A stretch of 64,000 nt of DNA. Source: Methylibium sp. (GTDB lineage Bacteria > Pseudomonadota > Gammaproteobacteria > Burkholderiales > Burkholderiaceae_C). The notes below the pieces were generated by a model, which saw only the letters and a list, made by a program, of their open reading frames with translations, searched no databases and was not told the origin of the DNA. Positions 1 to 8,499 of this stretch are shown here, piece by piece; the stretch's first letter is position 1; each line of letters opens with the position of its first letter. A program made the translations under genes and the position numbers. The stretch is from positions 62,001 through 126,000 of the forward strand of contig PNNH01000038.1 of NCBI GenBank assembly GCA_013824165.1. The letters run 5' to 3'.

Positions 1-1121
1 GTTTCCTTCTCGGTGGGCAGGCGCAAGGTCGCGCAGCAGCCTTGCTCGGTGATGTCCATCGACAGCGCGGCGCCATCGTCGTAGCGGGCAGCCAGGCGCT
101 CGCGGATGTTCTTCAGGGCCAGGCCGTTGCCGGGCCGGGCGCGGCGTTTGGGGGCGGCCAGGCCCAGGCCATTGTCACGCACCTGCAGCGTCAGCATGCC
201 ATCTGCGACGCTGGCGCGAATCTGCAGATGCCCGCCCTCAGGCTTGCTCTCCAGCCCGTGGTTGATGGCGTTCTCCACCAGCGGCTGCAGCAGCAGTGGC
301 AGCATCAGCGCGCGCCTGGCCTCCGCGGAGGCCTCGATCTCGAAGCTCAGGCGCTCGTCCATGCGGATCTGCATCAGGCCCAGATAGCTTTGCACCGCCT
401 GCAGTTCCTGTTCCAAGGTGCAGACTTCGGCCCTCAGCGTCTGCAGGCTGGCGCGCAAGTAGTCGGTGAAATGCTCCAGCATCTGCTTGGCGCGCTCAGG
501 CGCCGGGTCGATCAGGCTCTGCACCGCTGCCAGGCTGTTGAACAGGAAATGCGGCTCGATCTGGGCCTGCATGCGCAACAGTTGTGCCTCGGTGGCCTGC
601 AGCTGTAGGCTGCGGCGCTTGGCCGCCTGCCAGGCCAGATAGGTGCCGATCAGCGCGAATACCAGGCTGATGAAGAGAAACTGGCCGATGGCCCGGGCTG
701 AATCGAATGGCGTGTTCCTGATAGGAGTCTGAGTCAGAGCCTCGGCCAGCTGGATGAAGATCCAGAAGCTCAGCAGCATGATGGCGATGGGCACGACCGC
801 GAAGAACACACCTGCCTTCAGCTCGCCGCGGTTCAGGCGCTGCAGCGTCAGCTCGGGCACCAGCAGTTCGAAGGCGCGGTAGAAGCCGTGGATGCTGAAG
901 GCGATGAACAAGCCCATCACATAGCTGAACAGCAGCGCGTATGGCCCGACATTCGCGCGGCCGAACACGACCGCCAGGCTGATGAAGAAGGTCGGGAAGA
1001 ACAGGCCGATGGTGCTGCTGATTAGCAGGCGCGCCCAGGCCGGCTCGTCGCGCCGCTTGTGCAGTTGAAAGTAGCGACGGAGGGCATAGCCGAGGTCTTG
1101 TTGCAGGCTTTGAATGGACAT
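1..1121 (-). CDS. LytS/YehU-type sensor histidine kinase (C-terminus cut by window edge)
   Basis: The reading frame stays open to base 1, so only about 373 residues are visible and the stop lies outside. The first half has four hydrophobic segments (roughly residues 32-53, 61-80, 104-126 and 144-166). A coiled linker follows, then a His_kinase box QIEPHFLFNSL with His191 as the probable phosphorylated residue, then the ATP-binding domain with LVENAINHG and a DNGLGL G-box. This is the layout of the LytS/AlgZ family, whose members phosphorylate LytR-type response regulators; the partner gene is probably just beyond the left edge. The start at 1121 is the first ATG before the membrane region. 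Ligand unknown. It is divergent from the phosphomannomutase gene. Confidence 0.88.
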   Translation of the reverse strand, partial: MSIQSLQQDLGYALRRYFQLHKRRDEPAWARLLISSTIGLFFPTFFISLAVVFGRANVGPYALLFSYVMGLFIAFSIHGFYRAFELLVPELTLQRLNRGELKAGVFFAVVPIAIMLLSFWIFIQLAEALTQTPIRNTPFDSARAIGQFLFISLVFALIGTYLAWQAAKRRSLQLQATEAQLLRMQAQIEPHFLFNSLAAVQSLIDPAPERAKQMLEHFTDYLRASLQTLRAEVCTLEQELQAVQSYLGLMQIRMDERLSFEIEASAEARRALMLPLLLQPLVENAINHGLESKPEGGHLQIRASVADGMLTLQVRDNGLGLAAPKRRARPGNGLALKNIRERLAARYDDGAALSMDITEQGCCATLRLPTEKE

Positions 1122-1340
1122 GGTGTGCAGCAGTGTCGGGCTTGGATGCTTCGCAGCCTAGACGGGCTGACCCGGTGAGGCCGCAGGCCGGCGACGAATC
1201 GACAGCGGGCGCGACGAATGGAGCCACCACTATCGGGGATAGGGACGAGGCGCCCATGTAACGGCGCTTGCCTACAATCCGCCCAGCTCAAACCGGCGCC
1301 GCCATGGCGCCAGCGAACCCAGCGACACAAAAGGGAACCC

Positions 1341-2729
1341 ATGCAAGTACCAGCCTCCATCTTCAAGGCTTATGACATCCGCGGTGTTGTCGGCAAGACG
1401 CTCGACGAAGCGCTGGCTGAGCATCTGGGCCGCGCCTTCGGCACCGAAGCCAAAGCCCTGGGCGAAAAGGCCGTGGTGGTGGGGCGCGACGGGCGCCTGT
1501 CGGGCCCTGGCCTGGTGCAGGCACTGGCGCGCGGCATCCGCTCGACCGGTCTGGATGTGGTGGACCTGGGCGCCGTGACCACGCCCATGCTCTATTACGT
1601 GGCCGCCACGCGCGCCAAGCATCGCTGCACCTCGGGCATCCAGGTGACCGGCAGCCACAACCCCAAGGACTACAACGGTTTCAAGATGGTGCTGCAGGGC
1701 GCCGCCGTCTATGGTGAGCAGATCCAGGGCCTGCGCCGCCGCATCGAGGCCGAGGACTACGCCACCGGCCGCGGCCGCATCGGCACGATGGACATCGGTG
1801 CCGAGTACCAGCACCGCATCGTCTCGGATTGCAAGCTCAAGCGCCCGATGAAGGTGGTGGTGGACAGCGGCAACGGCATCCCCGGCGCCAGTGCGCCGGC
1901 CATCCTGCGCGCGCTGGGCTGCGAGGTGGTGGACATCTTCTCCAAGGTGGACGGCGACTTCCCCAATCACCACCCCGATCCCTCGCGCCCAGAGAACCTG
2001 GAAGACCTGAAGCGCATCGTGCACGCCTGCGATGCCGAACTGGGCCTGGCTTTTGACGGCGATGGCGACCGCCTGGGCGTGGTCACCAAGGACGGCACGA
2101 TGATCATGCCGGACCGCCAGATCATGCTGTTCGCGGCCGACATCCTGAGCCGCAACAAGGGCGCCGAGATCATCTTCGACGTCAAGTGCACGCAGCGCCT
2201 GGCCCCGTGGATCCGCGAGCATGGTGGCCGCCCGCTGATGTGGAAGACCGGCCATTCGCTGGCCAAGGCCAAGCTGAAGGAAACCGGCGCACCGCTGGCC
2301 GGCGAACTGTCGGGCCACATCTTCTTCGCCGAGCGCTGGTACGGCTTTGACGACGCGATGTACACCGCGGCACGCCTGCTGGAGATCCTGTCGCGCGAGC
2401 ACGACCCCAGCGCGGTGCTGAACGCGCTGCCCAACAGCTTTGCCACGCCCGAGATCAACGTGCCCTGCGCTGAAGGCGAGCAGCACAGCGTGGTGGCGAT
2501 ACTGCAGGAGACGGCCGAGTTCCCGGGCGCGCTGGAGGTCATCAAGATCGACGGCCTGCGCGTCGAGTACAGCGACGGCTTCGGCCTGATCCGCGCCTCC
2601 AACACCACGCCGGTGCTGGTGCTGCGCTTCGAGGGCCACACGCCCGAGGCGTTGGCGCGCATCGAGCACGATGTGCTGGCCCAGCTCAAGCGTGTGAAGC
2701 CTGACGCGACCTTTGCCGCAGGCCATTGA
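1341..2729 (+). CDS. Phosphomannomutase/phosphoglucomutase (AlgC/ManB family)
   Basis: 462 residues, typical for the bacterial alpha-D-phosphohexomutase family that interconverts hexose 1- and 6-phosphates for LPS, exopolysaccharide and nucleotide-sugar synthesis. Visible signatures are the KAYDIRG N-terminus, the phosphoserine loop TGSHNP (Ser105), the Mg-binding loop DGDGDR (Asp239, Asp241, Asp243), the sugar-recognition segment GELSGHIFF and the C-terminal phosphate-binding stretch RASNTTPVLVLRFE. The ATG at 1341 has a purine-rich AAGGGA upstream; the longer open frame upstream lacks family similarity. The stop overlaps the start of the Kdo transferase gene, so the two are probably co-transcribed for envelope glycan synthesis. 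Mannose versus glucose preference cannot be told from sequence. Confidence 0.93.
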   Translation: MQVPASIFKAYDIRGVVGKTLDEALAEHLGRAFGTEAKALGEKAVVVGRDGRLSGPGLVQALARGIRSTGLDVVDLGAVTTPMLYYVAATRAKHRCTSGIQVTGSHNPKDYNGFKMVLQGAAVYGEQIQGLRRRIEAEDYATGRGRIGTMDIGAEYQHRIVSDCKLKRPMKVVVDSGNGIPGASAPAILRALGCEVVDIFSKVDGDFPNHHPDPSRPENLEDLKRIVHACDAELGLAFDGDGDRLGVVTKDGTMIMPDRQIMLFAADILSRNKGAEIIFDVKCTQRLAPWIREHGGRPLMWKTGHSLAKAKLKETGAPLAGELSGHIFFAERWYGFDDAMYTAARLLEILSREHDPSAVLNALPNSFATPEINVPCAEGEQHSVVAILQETAEFPGALEVIKIDGLRVEYSDGFGLIRASNTTPVLVLRFEGHTPEALARIEHDVLAQLKRVKPDATFAAGH

Positions 2730-4021
2730 TCGCGGCTGAGACCGTCAAGCAGCGCCTGGCCCGCTGGGCCTATGGCGGGCTGCTGCGTCTACTGACCCCG
2801 GCCTATCTGCTGCGTCTGTGGCGGCGCGGCAAGGCCGAGCCGCTGTACCGCCTGGCGATGGGGCAGCGGCTTGGCCTGGGCTATGCAGGCACCGAGCCGG
2901 GCCGCCTGTGGCTGCATGCGGTCTCGCTCGGCGAGACACGGGCCGCCGCGCCGCTACTTGCCGCGCTGCGCGAACGCCATCCTGGCCTGCGCCTGCTGCT
3001 GACCCACAGCACGGCCACCGGCTTTGAGGCGGGCCGCGAACTGCTGCGCGAGGGTGACGCACAGACCTGGCTGCCCTACGACACGCCGGGCGCAGTGCGG
3101 CGCTTTCTGCAGCACTGGCAGCCGGCCATCGGCGTACTGATGGAAACCGAGATCTGGCCGACGCTGCAGCATGAAGCGCGCAACGCCGGCCTTCCCATGG
3201 TGCTGGCCAATGCGCGTCTGTCAGCCAAGAGCCTGCGCCAGGGTGAGCGCTTTGCCGCCTTACTGCGCCCGGCCGCCGAGGCCCTGAGTCTGGCGCTGGC
3301 GCAAAGCGAGGCGGACGCACTGCGCCTGCGTCAGGCCGGGGTGGGCGAGGTACAAATCTGCGGCAATCTGAAGTACGACCTGCAGCCTGATGCGGCCTTG
3401 CTTGCGCGCGGCCAAGCCTGGCGCGCCGGCCTTGATCGGCCGGTGCTGCTGCTCGCTGTCAGCCGCGAGGGCGAGGAGGCGCCGCTGCTGGCCGCCTGGG
3501 CTCGGCTGCCGGTGCAGGGCCGACCGCTGCTTGCCATCGTGCCGCGCCATCCCCAACGTTTCGATGAAGTGGCCGCGCTGATCGAAGCCCAGGGCCTGCG
3601 CCCTGCGCGGCGCAGCAGCTGGAGCGATTCCCCGCCGGAGGCGGCGCTTGGCGCCGATGTCTGGCTGGGCGACTCGATGCGCGAGATGCCGCTCTACTAC
3701 GGCCTGGCCGATGTGGCCCTGCTGGGCGGCAGTTTTGAAAAACTGGGCGGCCAGAACCTGATCGAGGCCGCGGCCTGCGGCTGCCCGCTGCTGATGGGGC
3801 CGCACACCTTTAACTTCGCCGAGGCGGCAGAGCTGGCCCTGGCGGCCGGTGCCGCCCGGCGTGTGGATGATCTGGATGCAGGACTCGCGCAAGGTCTGAC
3901 CCTGTGCGGCGACGCCGCGCAGCGCCTGGCCATGCAGCAGGCCGCGCAGGCCTTTGCTGCCCGGCACCGCGGTGCGGCGGCAAGAATGGCCGAGGCGATC
4001 AGTGCGCGGCTCAAGCGCTAG
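2726..4021 (+). CDS. waaA: 3-deoxy-D-manno-octulosonic acid (Kdo) transferase
   Basis: 431 residues, normal for WaaA/KdtA, the inner-membrane GT-B enzyme that moves Kdo from CMP-Kdo to lipid IVA in LPS inner-core synthesis. The sequence shows an N-terminal hydrophobic anchor (GGLLRLLTPAYLLRLW), the acceptor-side HAVSLGETRAA and LLTHSTATGFE segments, METEIWP, and the donor-side GGSFEKLGGQNLIE and MGPHTFNF motifs. The start is a TTG at 2726 overlapping the stop of the mutase gene (TTGA), implying translational coupling. The stop overlaps the convergent ATPase gene by 4 bp at a CTAG. Lipid A Kdo number (mono- versus bifunctional) is not predictable here. Confidence 0.93.
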   Translation: MIAAETVKQRLARWAYGGLLRLLTPAYLLRLWRRGKAEPLYRLAMGQRLGLGYAGTEPGRLWLHAVSLGETRAAAPLLAALRERHPGLRLLLTHSTATGFEAGRELLREGDAQTWLPYDTPGAVRRFLQHWQPAIGVLMETEIWPTLQHEARNAGLPMVLANARLSAKSLRQGERFAALLRPAAEALSLALAQSEADALRLRQAGVGEVQICGNLKYDLQPDAALLARGQAWRAGLDRPVLLLAVSREGEEAPLLAAWARLPVQGRPLLAIVPRHPQRFDEVAALIEAQGLRPARRSSWSDSPPEAALGADVWLGDSMREMPLYYGLADVALLGGSFEKLGGQNLIEAAACGCPLLMGPHTFNFAEAAELALAAGAARRVDDLDAGLAQGLTLCGDAAQRLAMQQAAQAFAARHRGAAARMAEAISARLKR

Positions 4022-4764
4022 CGCAGACCGCCGGCCTCATCGTTGCCGTCGTCGAGCAACTGCTGCAGCCGACGCGGATAGTGGTTGAGGAAGTCGCGAG
4101 TGACCGCGTAGTGCTCGGTGTCCTCATAGCGGGTCTCGGACAGGCCCGAGGCGTCGAACTGGTAGAGGCGGGCCTGCGGATAGGCCAGTAGGATGGGCGA
4201 GTGCGTGGCGATGATGAACTGCGAGCCGTCTTCGACCAGCGCATGGATGGCGCTGAGTGCGGCGAGCTGACGGTTGGGCGATAGTGCCGCCTCGGGCTCG
4301 TCGAGCAGGTACAGGCCGCGGCCGCCGAAGCGCTGCAGCAGCAGGTCCATGAAGGACTCACCATGCGACATCCGGTGCCAGGCACCGTTGGCGTCGCCAA
4401 TGCTCTCCAGATAGGTGCCCAGGTTGAAGAAGCTCTCGGCGCGCAGGAAGTAGCCATCGCGCGGTTGTGGAAAACCGCGCGCCAGGCGCAGCACCTCGTG
4501 CAGCGGAGACACCGACTCGCGGGTCTGATAGCGCGTGTGGCGGCTGCCACCCTCGGCACTGAAACCCAGCGCCACGGCCAGCGCCTCCAGCACTGTCGAC
4601 TTTCCGGCGCCGTTTTCACCAACGAAGAAGGTGACGTTCGGGTGGAACTCGATCGTGTCCAGCGCTCGTACCGCAGCGATGCTGTATGGATAGGCGTCAA
4701 AGTCGATGGCTGCGCCGGGCCGGAACCCGGCATTGATCAGGTAGGGACGTTCCAGGCGAGGCAT
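4018..4764 (-). CDS. Stand-alone AAA/SMC-like ATPase of unknown role
   Basis: 248 residues forming one compact ABC/RecF-like ATPase. Visible are a Walker A GENGAGKS (near residue 50), an SHGES signature in place of LSGGQ, a Walker B LYLLDEPEAALS and a D-loop/H-switch FIIATHSPILLA. It has no coiled-coil arm long enough for an SMC protein and no transmembrane segment. It resembles the widespread AAA_15/AAA_21/AAA_23 group found alone or beside nucleases in defence modules; no nuclease or toxin partner is adjacent, so no system can be assigned. It is convergent with waaA and 13 bp upstream of the serine hydrolase gene on the same strand. Confidence 0.82.
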   Translation of the reverse strand: MPRLERPYLINAGFRPGAAIDFDAYPYSIAAVRALDTIEFHPNVTFFVGENGAGKSTVLEALAVALGFSAEGGSRHTRYQTRESVSPLHEVLRLARGFPQPRDGYFLRAESFFNLGTYLESIGDANGAWHRMSHGESFMDLLLQRFGGRGLYLLDEPEAALSPNRQLAALSAIHALVEDGSQFIIATHSPILLAYPQARLYQFDASGLSETRYEDTEHYAVTRDFLNHYPRRLQQLLDDGNDEAGGLR

Positions 4765-4777
4765 CGCGCTCAGGGCC

Positions 4778-6175
4778 TCACGGCTCGCGGCTGAAACGCA
4801 TCGCCCCGCCTCCCTGCTTGAGCGTCAGCGCGGGTGCCGCGCTACCGGCCTCGCCATCGAAGACGATCTCCAGCGGCGTGACGCGGGCGAAGAACTGGCG
4901 TGGCGCCTTGGCAAACAGCTCGAACTCGCCCTGGCCGCTGGCCTGCGCAAACAGGCGTTCGCCGCGCGCAGTGATGCGCAGCTTGAAGTTGCTGTTCAGC
5001 GCGTAGAGGCCTGCCAGCGGTGCCAGTTGCTCGGGCGGCAGCGTCAGCGCCGCTTGCTGGGTGCTGGCGAAATCCTTGGGTGGCACCGAGGGGTCGAGCA
5101 GATGCAGCGCGAGATCGCTGACCGGCACCATGGCATTGGCAAGCACCCCGGCGGCACGACCGCGCTGCGGGTCCAGCCACAGCGAGCTGGAGAAGCCGCC
5201 GGTGCCGCCGTCGTGGTTGAACACGGTGCGGCCGTTCAGCGGCGCGAGGCTCCAGGCCAGGCCGATCGGATTGATCGGCGCGGCCCCCTCCGCATGACGG
5301 CGCAGGCACAGCGCAAAGGCGTCGGCCAGCGGCTTGCCCGGGGTCTGGCCCAGCGCGGCGCGGGCATAGGCGGCCAGATCGCGCGCCGAGCCGAGCAGGG
5401 CGCCGGCGCCGGCCATCGCCGGCTGGAAGCGCCAGGGCGCCACCGGCTTGCCGGCCGCGTCATGGCCCTGGGCCAGCAGCGCGCCCGGCGGCGGCGCAAG
5501 CACCATGCCGTCCAGTTTCAGCGGTCGCAGAACGCGCTCGGCCAGCAGCGCCTCGAAAGACTTGCCGCTGCGCAGCGACAGCGCCTGGCCCAGCAGGCCG
5601 TAGCCGAGGTTGGAGTATTCATAACGCTCCTCGCGAGCGCGTGTCGGCTGCCAGCTGCGCAGAAAGATCTGCATATCGGCCCAGCCGTAGCCGGCATAGG
5701 GATCGTCGCCGCGCTGCGGCAGCAGATTGGCCGGCAGGCGCGGCAACCCCGAGCGATGGGTAGCCAGGTCGATCCAGCGCAGCGCCTGGCCGCTCTTGTC
5801 ACGCAGTTGCAGGTCGAGCACCGGCTCCAGCGGATCGTCCAGGCGCAACTCGCCACGCAGGCTGGCTTCTGCCAGCACCAGCGCGGTGAAGGTCTTGGTG
5901 ATAGAGCCGAGTTCGAACAGACCGGGCTGATCGGCTGGCGGCGCTTGCCCGGCGCTGGCCAGCGCCAGGCCTTTGTCGACGTCCAGCTCGAAGGCCTGGT
6001 AGCCCACGCCCTGGACCTTGAGTCGCTGATTCAGCGCGTTCTGAATCGGGCTGGCCTGCGCGTTAGCATTCGGCAGCAGCGCGCAGGCGGGCAGGGCGGC
6101 CAGGCTGTTGAGCATCAGCCGCCGCCGCTGCTGGTTTGGCCGCTGTGCGGCGGGTGTTGTTGTCATGTGAGTCAT
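4778..6175 (-). CDS. Serine hydrolase of the class C beta-lactamase / penicillin-binding protein-like family
   Basis: 465 residues. Start chosen at 6175 because GGGAGAGG lies 6 nt upstream of that ATG. The N-terminus has an arginine-rich, Tat-like signal (RRRLMLNSLAALPACALL) ending near NANAQA, so export to the periplasm is likely. The catalytic triad of the family is visible as SITK (Ser91, Lys94), YSN (Tyr187-Asn189) and HDGGTGG in place of KTG. Such proteins may be AmpC-like beta-lactamases, D-aminopeptidases or esterases. An appended C-terminal domain of about 100 residues and the HDG box favour an esterase or peptidase-like EstB/Pab87-type enzyme over a true AmpC. No ampR-like regulator is adjacent. 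Divergent from tupB across 57 bp. Confidence 0.85.
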   Translation of the reverse strand: MTHMTTTPAAQRPNQQRRRLMLNSLAALPACALLPNANAQASPIQNALNQRLKVQGVGYQAFELDVDKGLALASAGQAPPADQPGLFELGSITKTFTALVLAEASLRGELRLDDPLEPVLDLQLRDKSGQALRWIDLATHRSGLPRLPANLLPQRGDDPYAGYGWADMQIFLRSWQPTRAREERYEYSNLGYGLLGQALSLRSGKSFEALLAERVLRPLKLDGMVLAPPPGALLAQGHDAAGKPVAPWRFQPAMAGAGALLGSARDLAAYARAALGQTPGKPLADAFALCLRRHAEGAAPINPIGLAWSLAPLNGRTVFNHDGGTGGFSSSLWLDPQRGRAAGVLANAMVPVSDLALHLLDPSVPPKDFASTQQAALTLPPEQLAPLAGLYALNSNFKLRITARGERLFAQASGQGEFELFAKAPRQFFARVTPLEIVFDGEAGSAAPALTLKQGGGAMRFSREP

Positions 6176-6232
6176 CGTGAACCTCTCCCTGAGACGCTGC
6201 AGACTGGCGCTGCGCCAGAATAGCAGCCGCAT

Positions 6233-6967
6233 GTGCCCCTCAAGATCCGTCCGCCACTCATGAGCGTCATCGCGCAAAGCGCTCAGCAGGCGCTGGCCCT
6301 GGTGCTGAACCTGGATGCCAGCCTGCTGCGCATCGTCAGCCTGTCGCTGCTGGTCAGCGGCAGTGCCTGCCTGTTGGCTTCCGGGCTGGGCCTGGCGCTG
6401 GGCGCCTGGCTGGCCGTCGGGCGCTGGCCGGGGCTGCGCTGGCTGGCGCTGCTGACGAACACGCTGCTGGCCCTGCCTTCGGTAGTGGTGGGGCTGTGCG
6501 TCTATCTGTTGCTGTCGCGCTCGGGCCCGCTGGGCGGCCTGGGCCTGCTGTTCTCGCCCAGTGCCATGGTGTTGGCCCAGGCCATCCTGGTGGTGCCGGT
6601 GATCGCGGCGCTGAGCCGCCAGCAGCTGCAGGATGCGCTGGCCGAGGGCGGCGAACAGCTGCGCTCGCTGGGCGCCGGTCCGATGCTGAAGGCAGCGCTG
6701 CTGCTGTGGCATGGCCGACGCGCCGTGCTGCTGATCCTGTTGACAGCCTTCGGTCGCGCCATCTCCGAGGTGGGCGCGGTGATGATCGTCGGCGGTAATA
6801 TCGAGGGCTTCACCCGGGTGATGACCACCAGCATCGCGCTGGAGACCAGCAAAGGCGACCTGCCGCTGGCGCTGGCGCTGGGCCTGGTGCTGCTGGCCGT
6901 GGTGGGCCTGCTCAACCTGATGTCGGCAGTGCTGCGCCGCAAGGAGCAGGGGATGAGTGCCGCATGA
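6233..6967 (+). CDS. tupB: Tungstate ABC transporter permease
   Basis: A hydrophobic membrane protein (up to 244 residues, about five to six transmembrane segments) of the BPD_transp_1/ModB-like class. The cytoplasmic coupling loop is visible as EQLRSLGAGPMLKAALLLW followed by AFGRAISEVGAVMIVGGNI, very typical of TupB. The first possible start is a GTG at 6233; an in-frame ATG at 6260 is an alternative and neither has a clear Shine-Dalgarno. It leads a three-gene unit with overlapping stops and starts (tupB-tupC-tupA). Assignment to tungstate rather than molybdate rests mainly on the downstream TupA-like binding protein. Confidence 0.88.
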   Translation: MPLKIRPPLMSVIAQSAQQALALVLNLDASLLRIVSLSLLVSGSACLLASGLGLALGAWLAVGRWPGLRWLALLTNTLLALPSVVVGLCVYLLLSRSGPLGGLGLLFSPSAMVLAQAILVVPVIAALSRQQLQDALAEGGEQLRSLGAGPMLKAALLLWHGRRAVLLILLTAFGRAISEVGAVMIVGGNIEGFTRVMTTSIALETSKGDLPLALALGLVLLAVVGLLNLMSAVLRRKEQGMSAA

Positions 6968-7653
6968 ATGACACGCCGCTGATCGAGCTGCGCAACTGCA
7001 GCGTTCGCCAGGGCGGCCGTCAACTGCTGGCCCCGACGACGCTGCGCCTGGCGCGCGGCGAGCGCCTGGCGCTGGTGGGCGCCAATGGCGCCGGCAAGAC
7101 TACGCTGCTGCGCCTGATGCATGGCCTGCTGGACAGCCCCGGCCGGCAGCTGCATGGCCAGCCGCGCCAGGCCATGGTGTTCCAGCAGCCCTTCTTTCTG
7201 AACCTGTCGGTGCGGCGCAACCTGCTGCTGGCCTTGTGGCTGGCGCGGGTGCCCGGCACCGAGCGCGAAGCCCGCATGCGCAGCGCGCTGGCGCGTGTGG
7301 GCCTGGCTGGCGAGGCCGAGCGCAATGCCTGCGCGCTGTCGGGCGGCCAGCGCCAGCGCCTGGCCCTGGCGCGGGCCTGGGCACTCAAGCCCGAGCTGCT
7401 GTTCCTGGACGAACCCACCTCGCATCTGGACCCGGGGGCGCGACGCGAGGTCGAGACCTTGATCCAGCAGTTCGCCGATGAGGGCATGAGCCTGGTGATG
7501 AGTACGCACAACCTCGGCCAGGCCAAGCGCCTGGCCACGCGTGTGCTCTATCTGGAGGGCGGGCGGGTGATCGTTGACCGGCCGACGTTGGAGTTTTTCA
7601 ATCAAGCCCTGCCCGAAGAGGCGGCGCTGTTCCTGAAGGGGGAGTTGCTGTGA
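6964..7653 (+). CDS. tupC: Tungstate ABC transporter ATP-binding protein
   Basis: 229 residues with Walker A GANGAGKT, Q-loop in MVFQQPFFLNLSV, signature LSGGQRQRLALARA, Walker B LLFLDEPTSHLD and H-loop MSTHN. It lacks the C-terminal TOBE/MOP domain that molybdate ModC proteins carry, which fits TupC. The ATG overlaps the tupB stop and the tupA start overlaps its own stop, so the three proteins are translationally coupled. It energises import of the oxyanion across the inner membrane. Confidence 0.88.
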   Translation: MNDTPLIELRNCSVRQGGRQLLAPTTLRLARGERLALVGANGAGKTTLLRLMHGLLDSPGRQLHGQPRQAMVFQQPFFLNLSVRRNLLLALWLARVPGTEREARMRSALARVGLAGEAERNACALSGGQRQRLALARAWALKPELLFLDEPTSHLDPGARREVETLIQQFADEGMSLVMSTHNLGQAKRLATRVLYLEGGRVIVDRPTLEFFNQALPEEAALFLKGELL

Positions 7654-8477
7654 TCAAGACTGTTCGTCGTTGGGCCCTGGCGCTGTTGCTGCCGGGCCTG
7701 TTGCTGCCCGCGCTGGCAGGGGCCGACACAGGCCGCAGCCTGGTGATGGCCTCGACCACCTCGACCGAGCAGTCGGGCCTGTTCGCTCACCTGCTGCCGC
7801 GCTTTACCGCGGCCAGCGGCATCACGGTCAAGGTGGTCGCGCTGGGCACGGGCCAGGCGCTGGATCTGGCGCGCCGTGGCGATGCCGATGTGGTGTTCGT
7901 CCACGATCCGGCCGCCGAGGCGCGCTTCGTGGCCGAGGGCTGGGGCCTGAAGCGGCTGCCCGTGATGTACAACGACTTCGTGCTGATCGGCCCGGCGTCC
8001 GACCCTGCGGGCGCCAAGGGCAGCGATATCGCGCAGGCGCTGGCGCGCATCGCCGCCCGCTCGGCCCCCTTCATCTCGCGCGGCGACAAGAGCGGCACGC
8101 ATGCAGCGGAACTGCGCTTTTGGTCTCTGGCTGCGCAAGACCTGACCCCACTGCGCCAGACTGGCAGCTACCGCGAGTGCGGCTGCGGCATGGGGCCGGC
8201 GCTCAACATGGCCTCGGCCACGGGCGCCTATGTGCTGTCCGACCGCGGCACCTGGCTGGCCTTCAAGAACCGCGGCGAGCTGGTGCTGCTGGTGCAGGGC
8301 GACCAGCGCCTGAACAACCCTTACGGCGTGATCGTCGTGAACCCGGCACGCCACCCGCACGTCAAGCAGGCCGAAGCGCAAGCGTTTGCCGATTGGGTGA
8401 CCTCGCCCGCCGGCCAGGCCGCGATTGCGTCCTACCGGATTGGCGGCGAGCAGCTGTTCTTCGGTCGCACCGAGTGA
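7650..8477 (+). CDS. tupA: Tungstate-binding periplasmic protein
   Basis: 275 residues with a Sec signal peptide (hydrophobic to about residue 24, cleavage near ALAGA-DT). The mature start LVMASTTSTEQSGL, then VVALGTGQALDLARRGDADVVFVHDP and VMYNDFVLIGP, are hallmark TupA segments; TTSTxxSG contacts the oxyanion in characterised TupA proteins. The start is a GTG at 7650 overlapping the tupC stop. High-affinity tungstate scavenging would supply tungsten or molybdenum enzymes, none of which is encoded here; the MocA-like transferase at 51.8 kb is the only possible cofactor-related neighbour. Convergent with the GAF-HTH gene 22 bp away. Confidence 0.9.
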   Translation: MIKTVRRWALALLLPGLLLPALAGADTGRSLVMASTTSTEQSGLFAHLLPRFTAASGITVKVVALGTGQALDLARRGDADVVFVHDPAAEARFVAEGWGLKRLPVMYNDFVLIGPASDPAGAKGSDIAQALARIAARSAPFISRGDKSGTHAAELRFWSLAAQDLTPLRQTGSYRECGCGMGPALNMASATGAYVLSDRGTWLAFKNRGELVLLVQGDQRLNNPYGVIVVNPARHPHVKQAEAQAFADWVTSPAGQAAIASYRIGGEQLFFGRTE

Positions 8478-8499
8478 GGCGCGGCAGGCTGGTCGCGTT

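Noticed and set aside
1272-2726. Antisense frame of 484 codons over the phosphomannomutase
   Set aside because: No recognisable domain; the plus-strand frame contains all phosphohexomutase active-site motifs.
4778-6175. True AmpC beta-lactamase resistance gene
   Set aside because: The third motif is HDGG instead of KTG, a C-terminal extra domain is present and no ampR is adjacent; esterase or peptidase-like activity is more likely.
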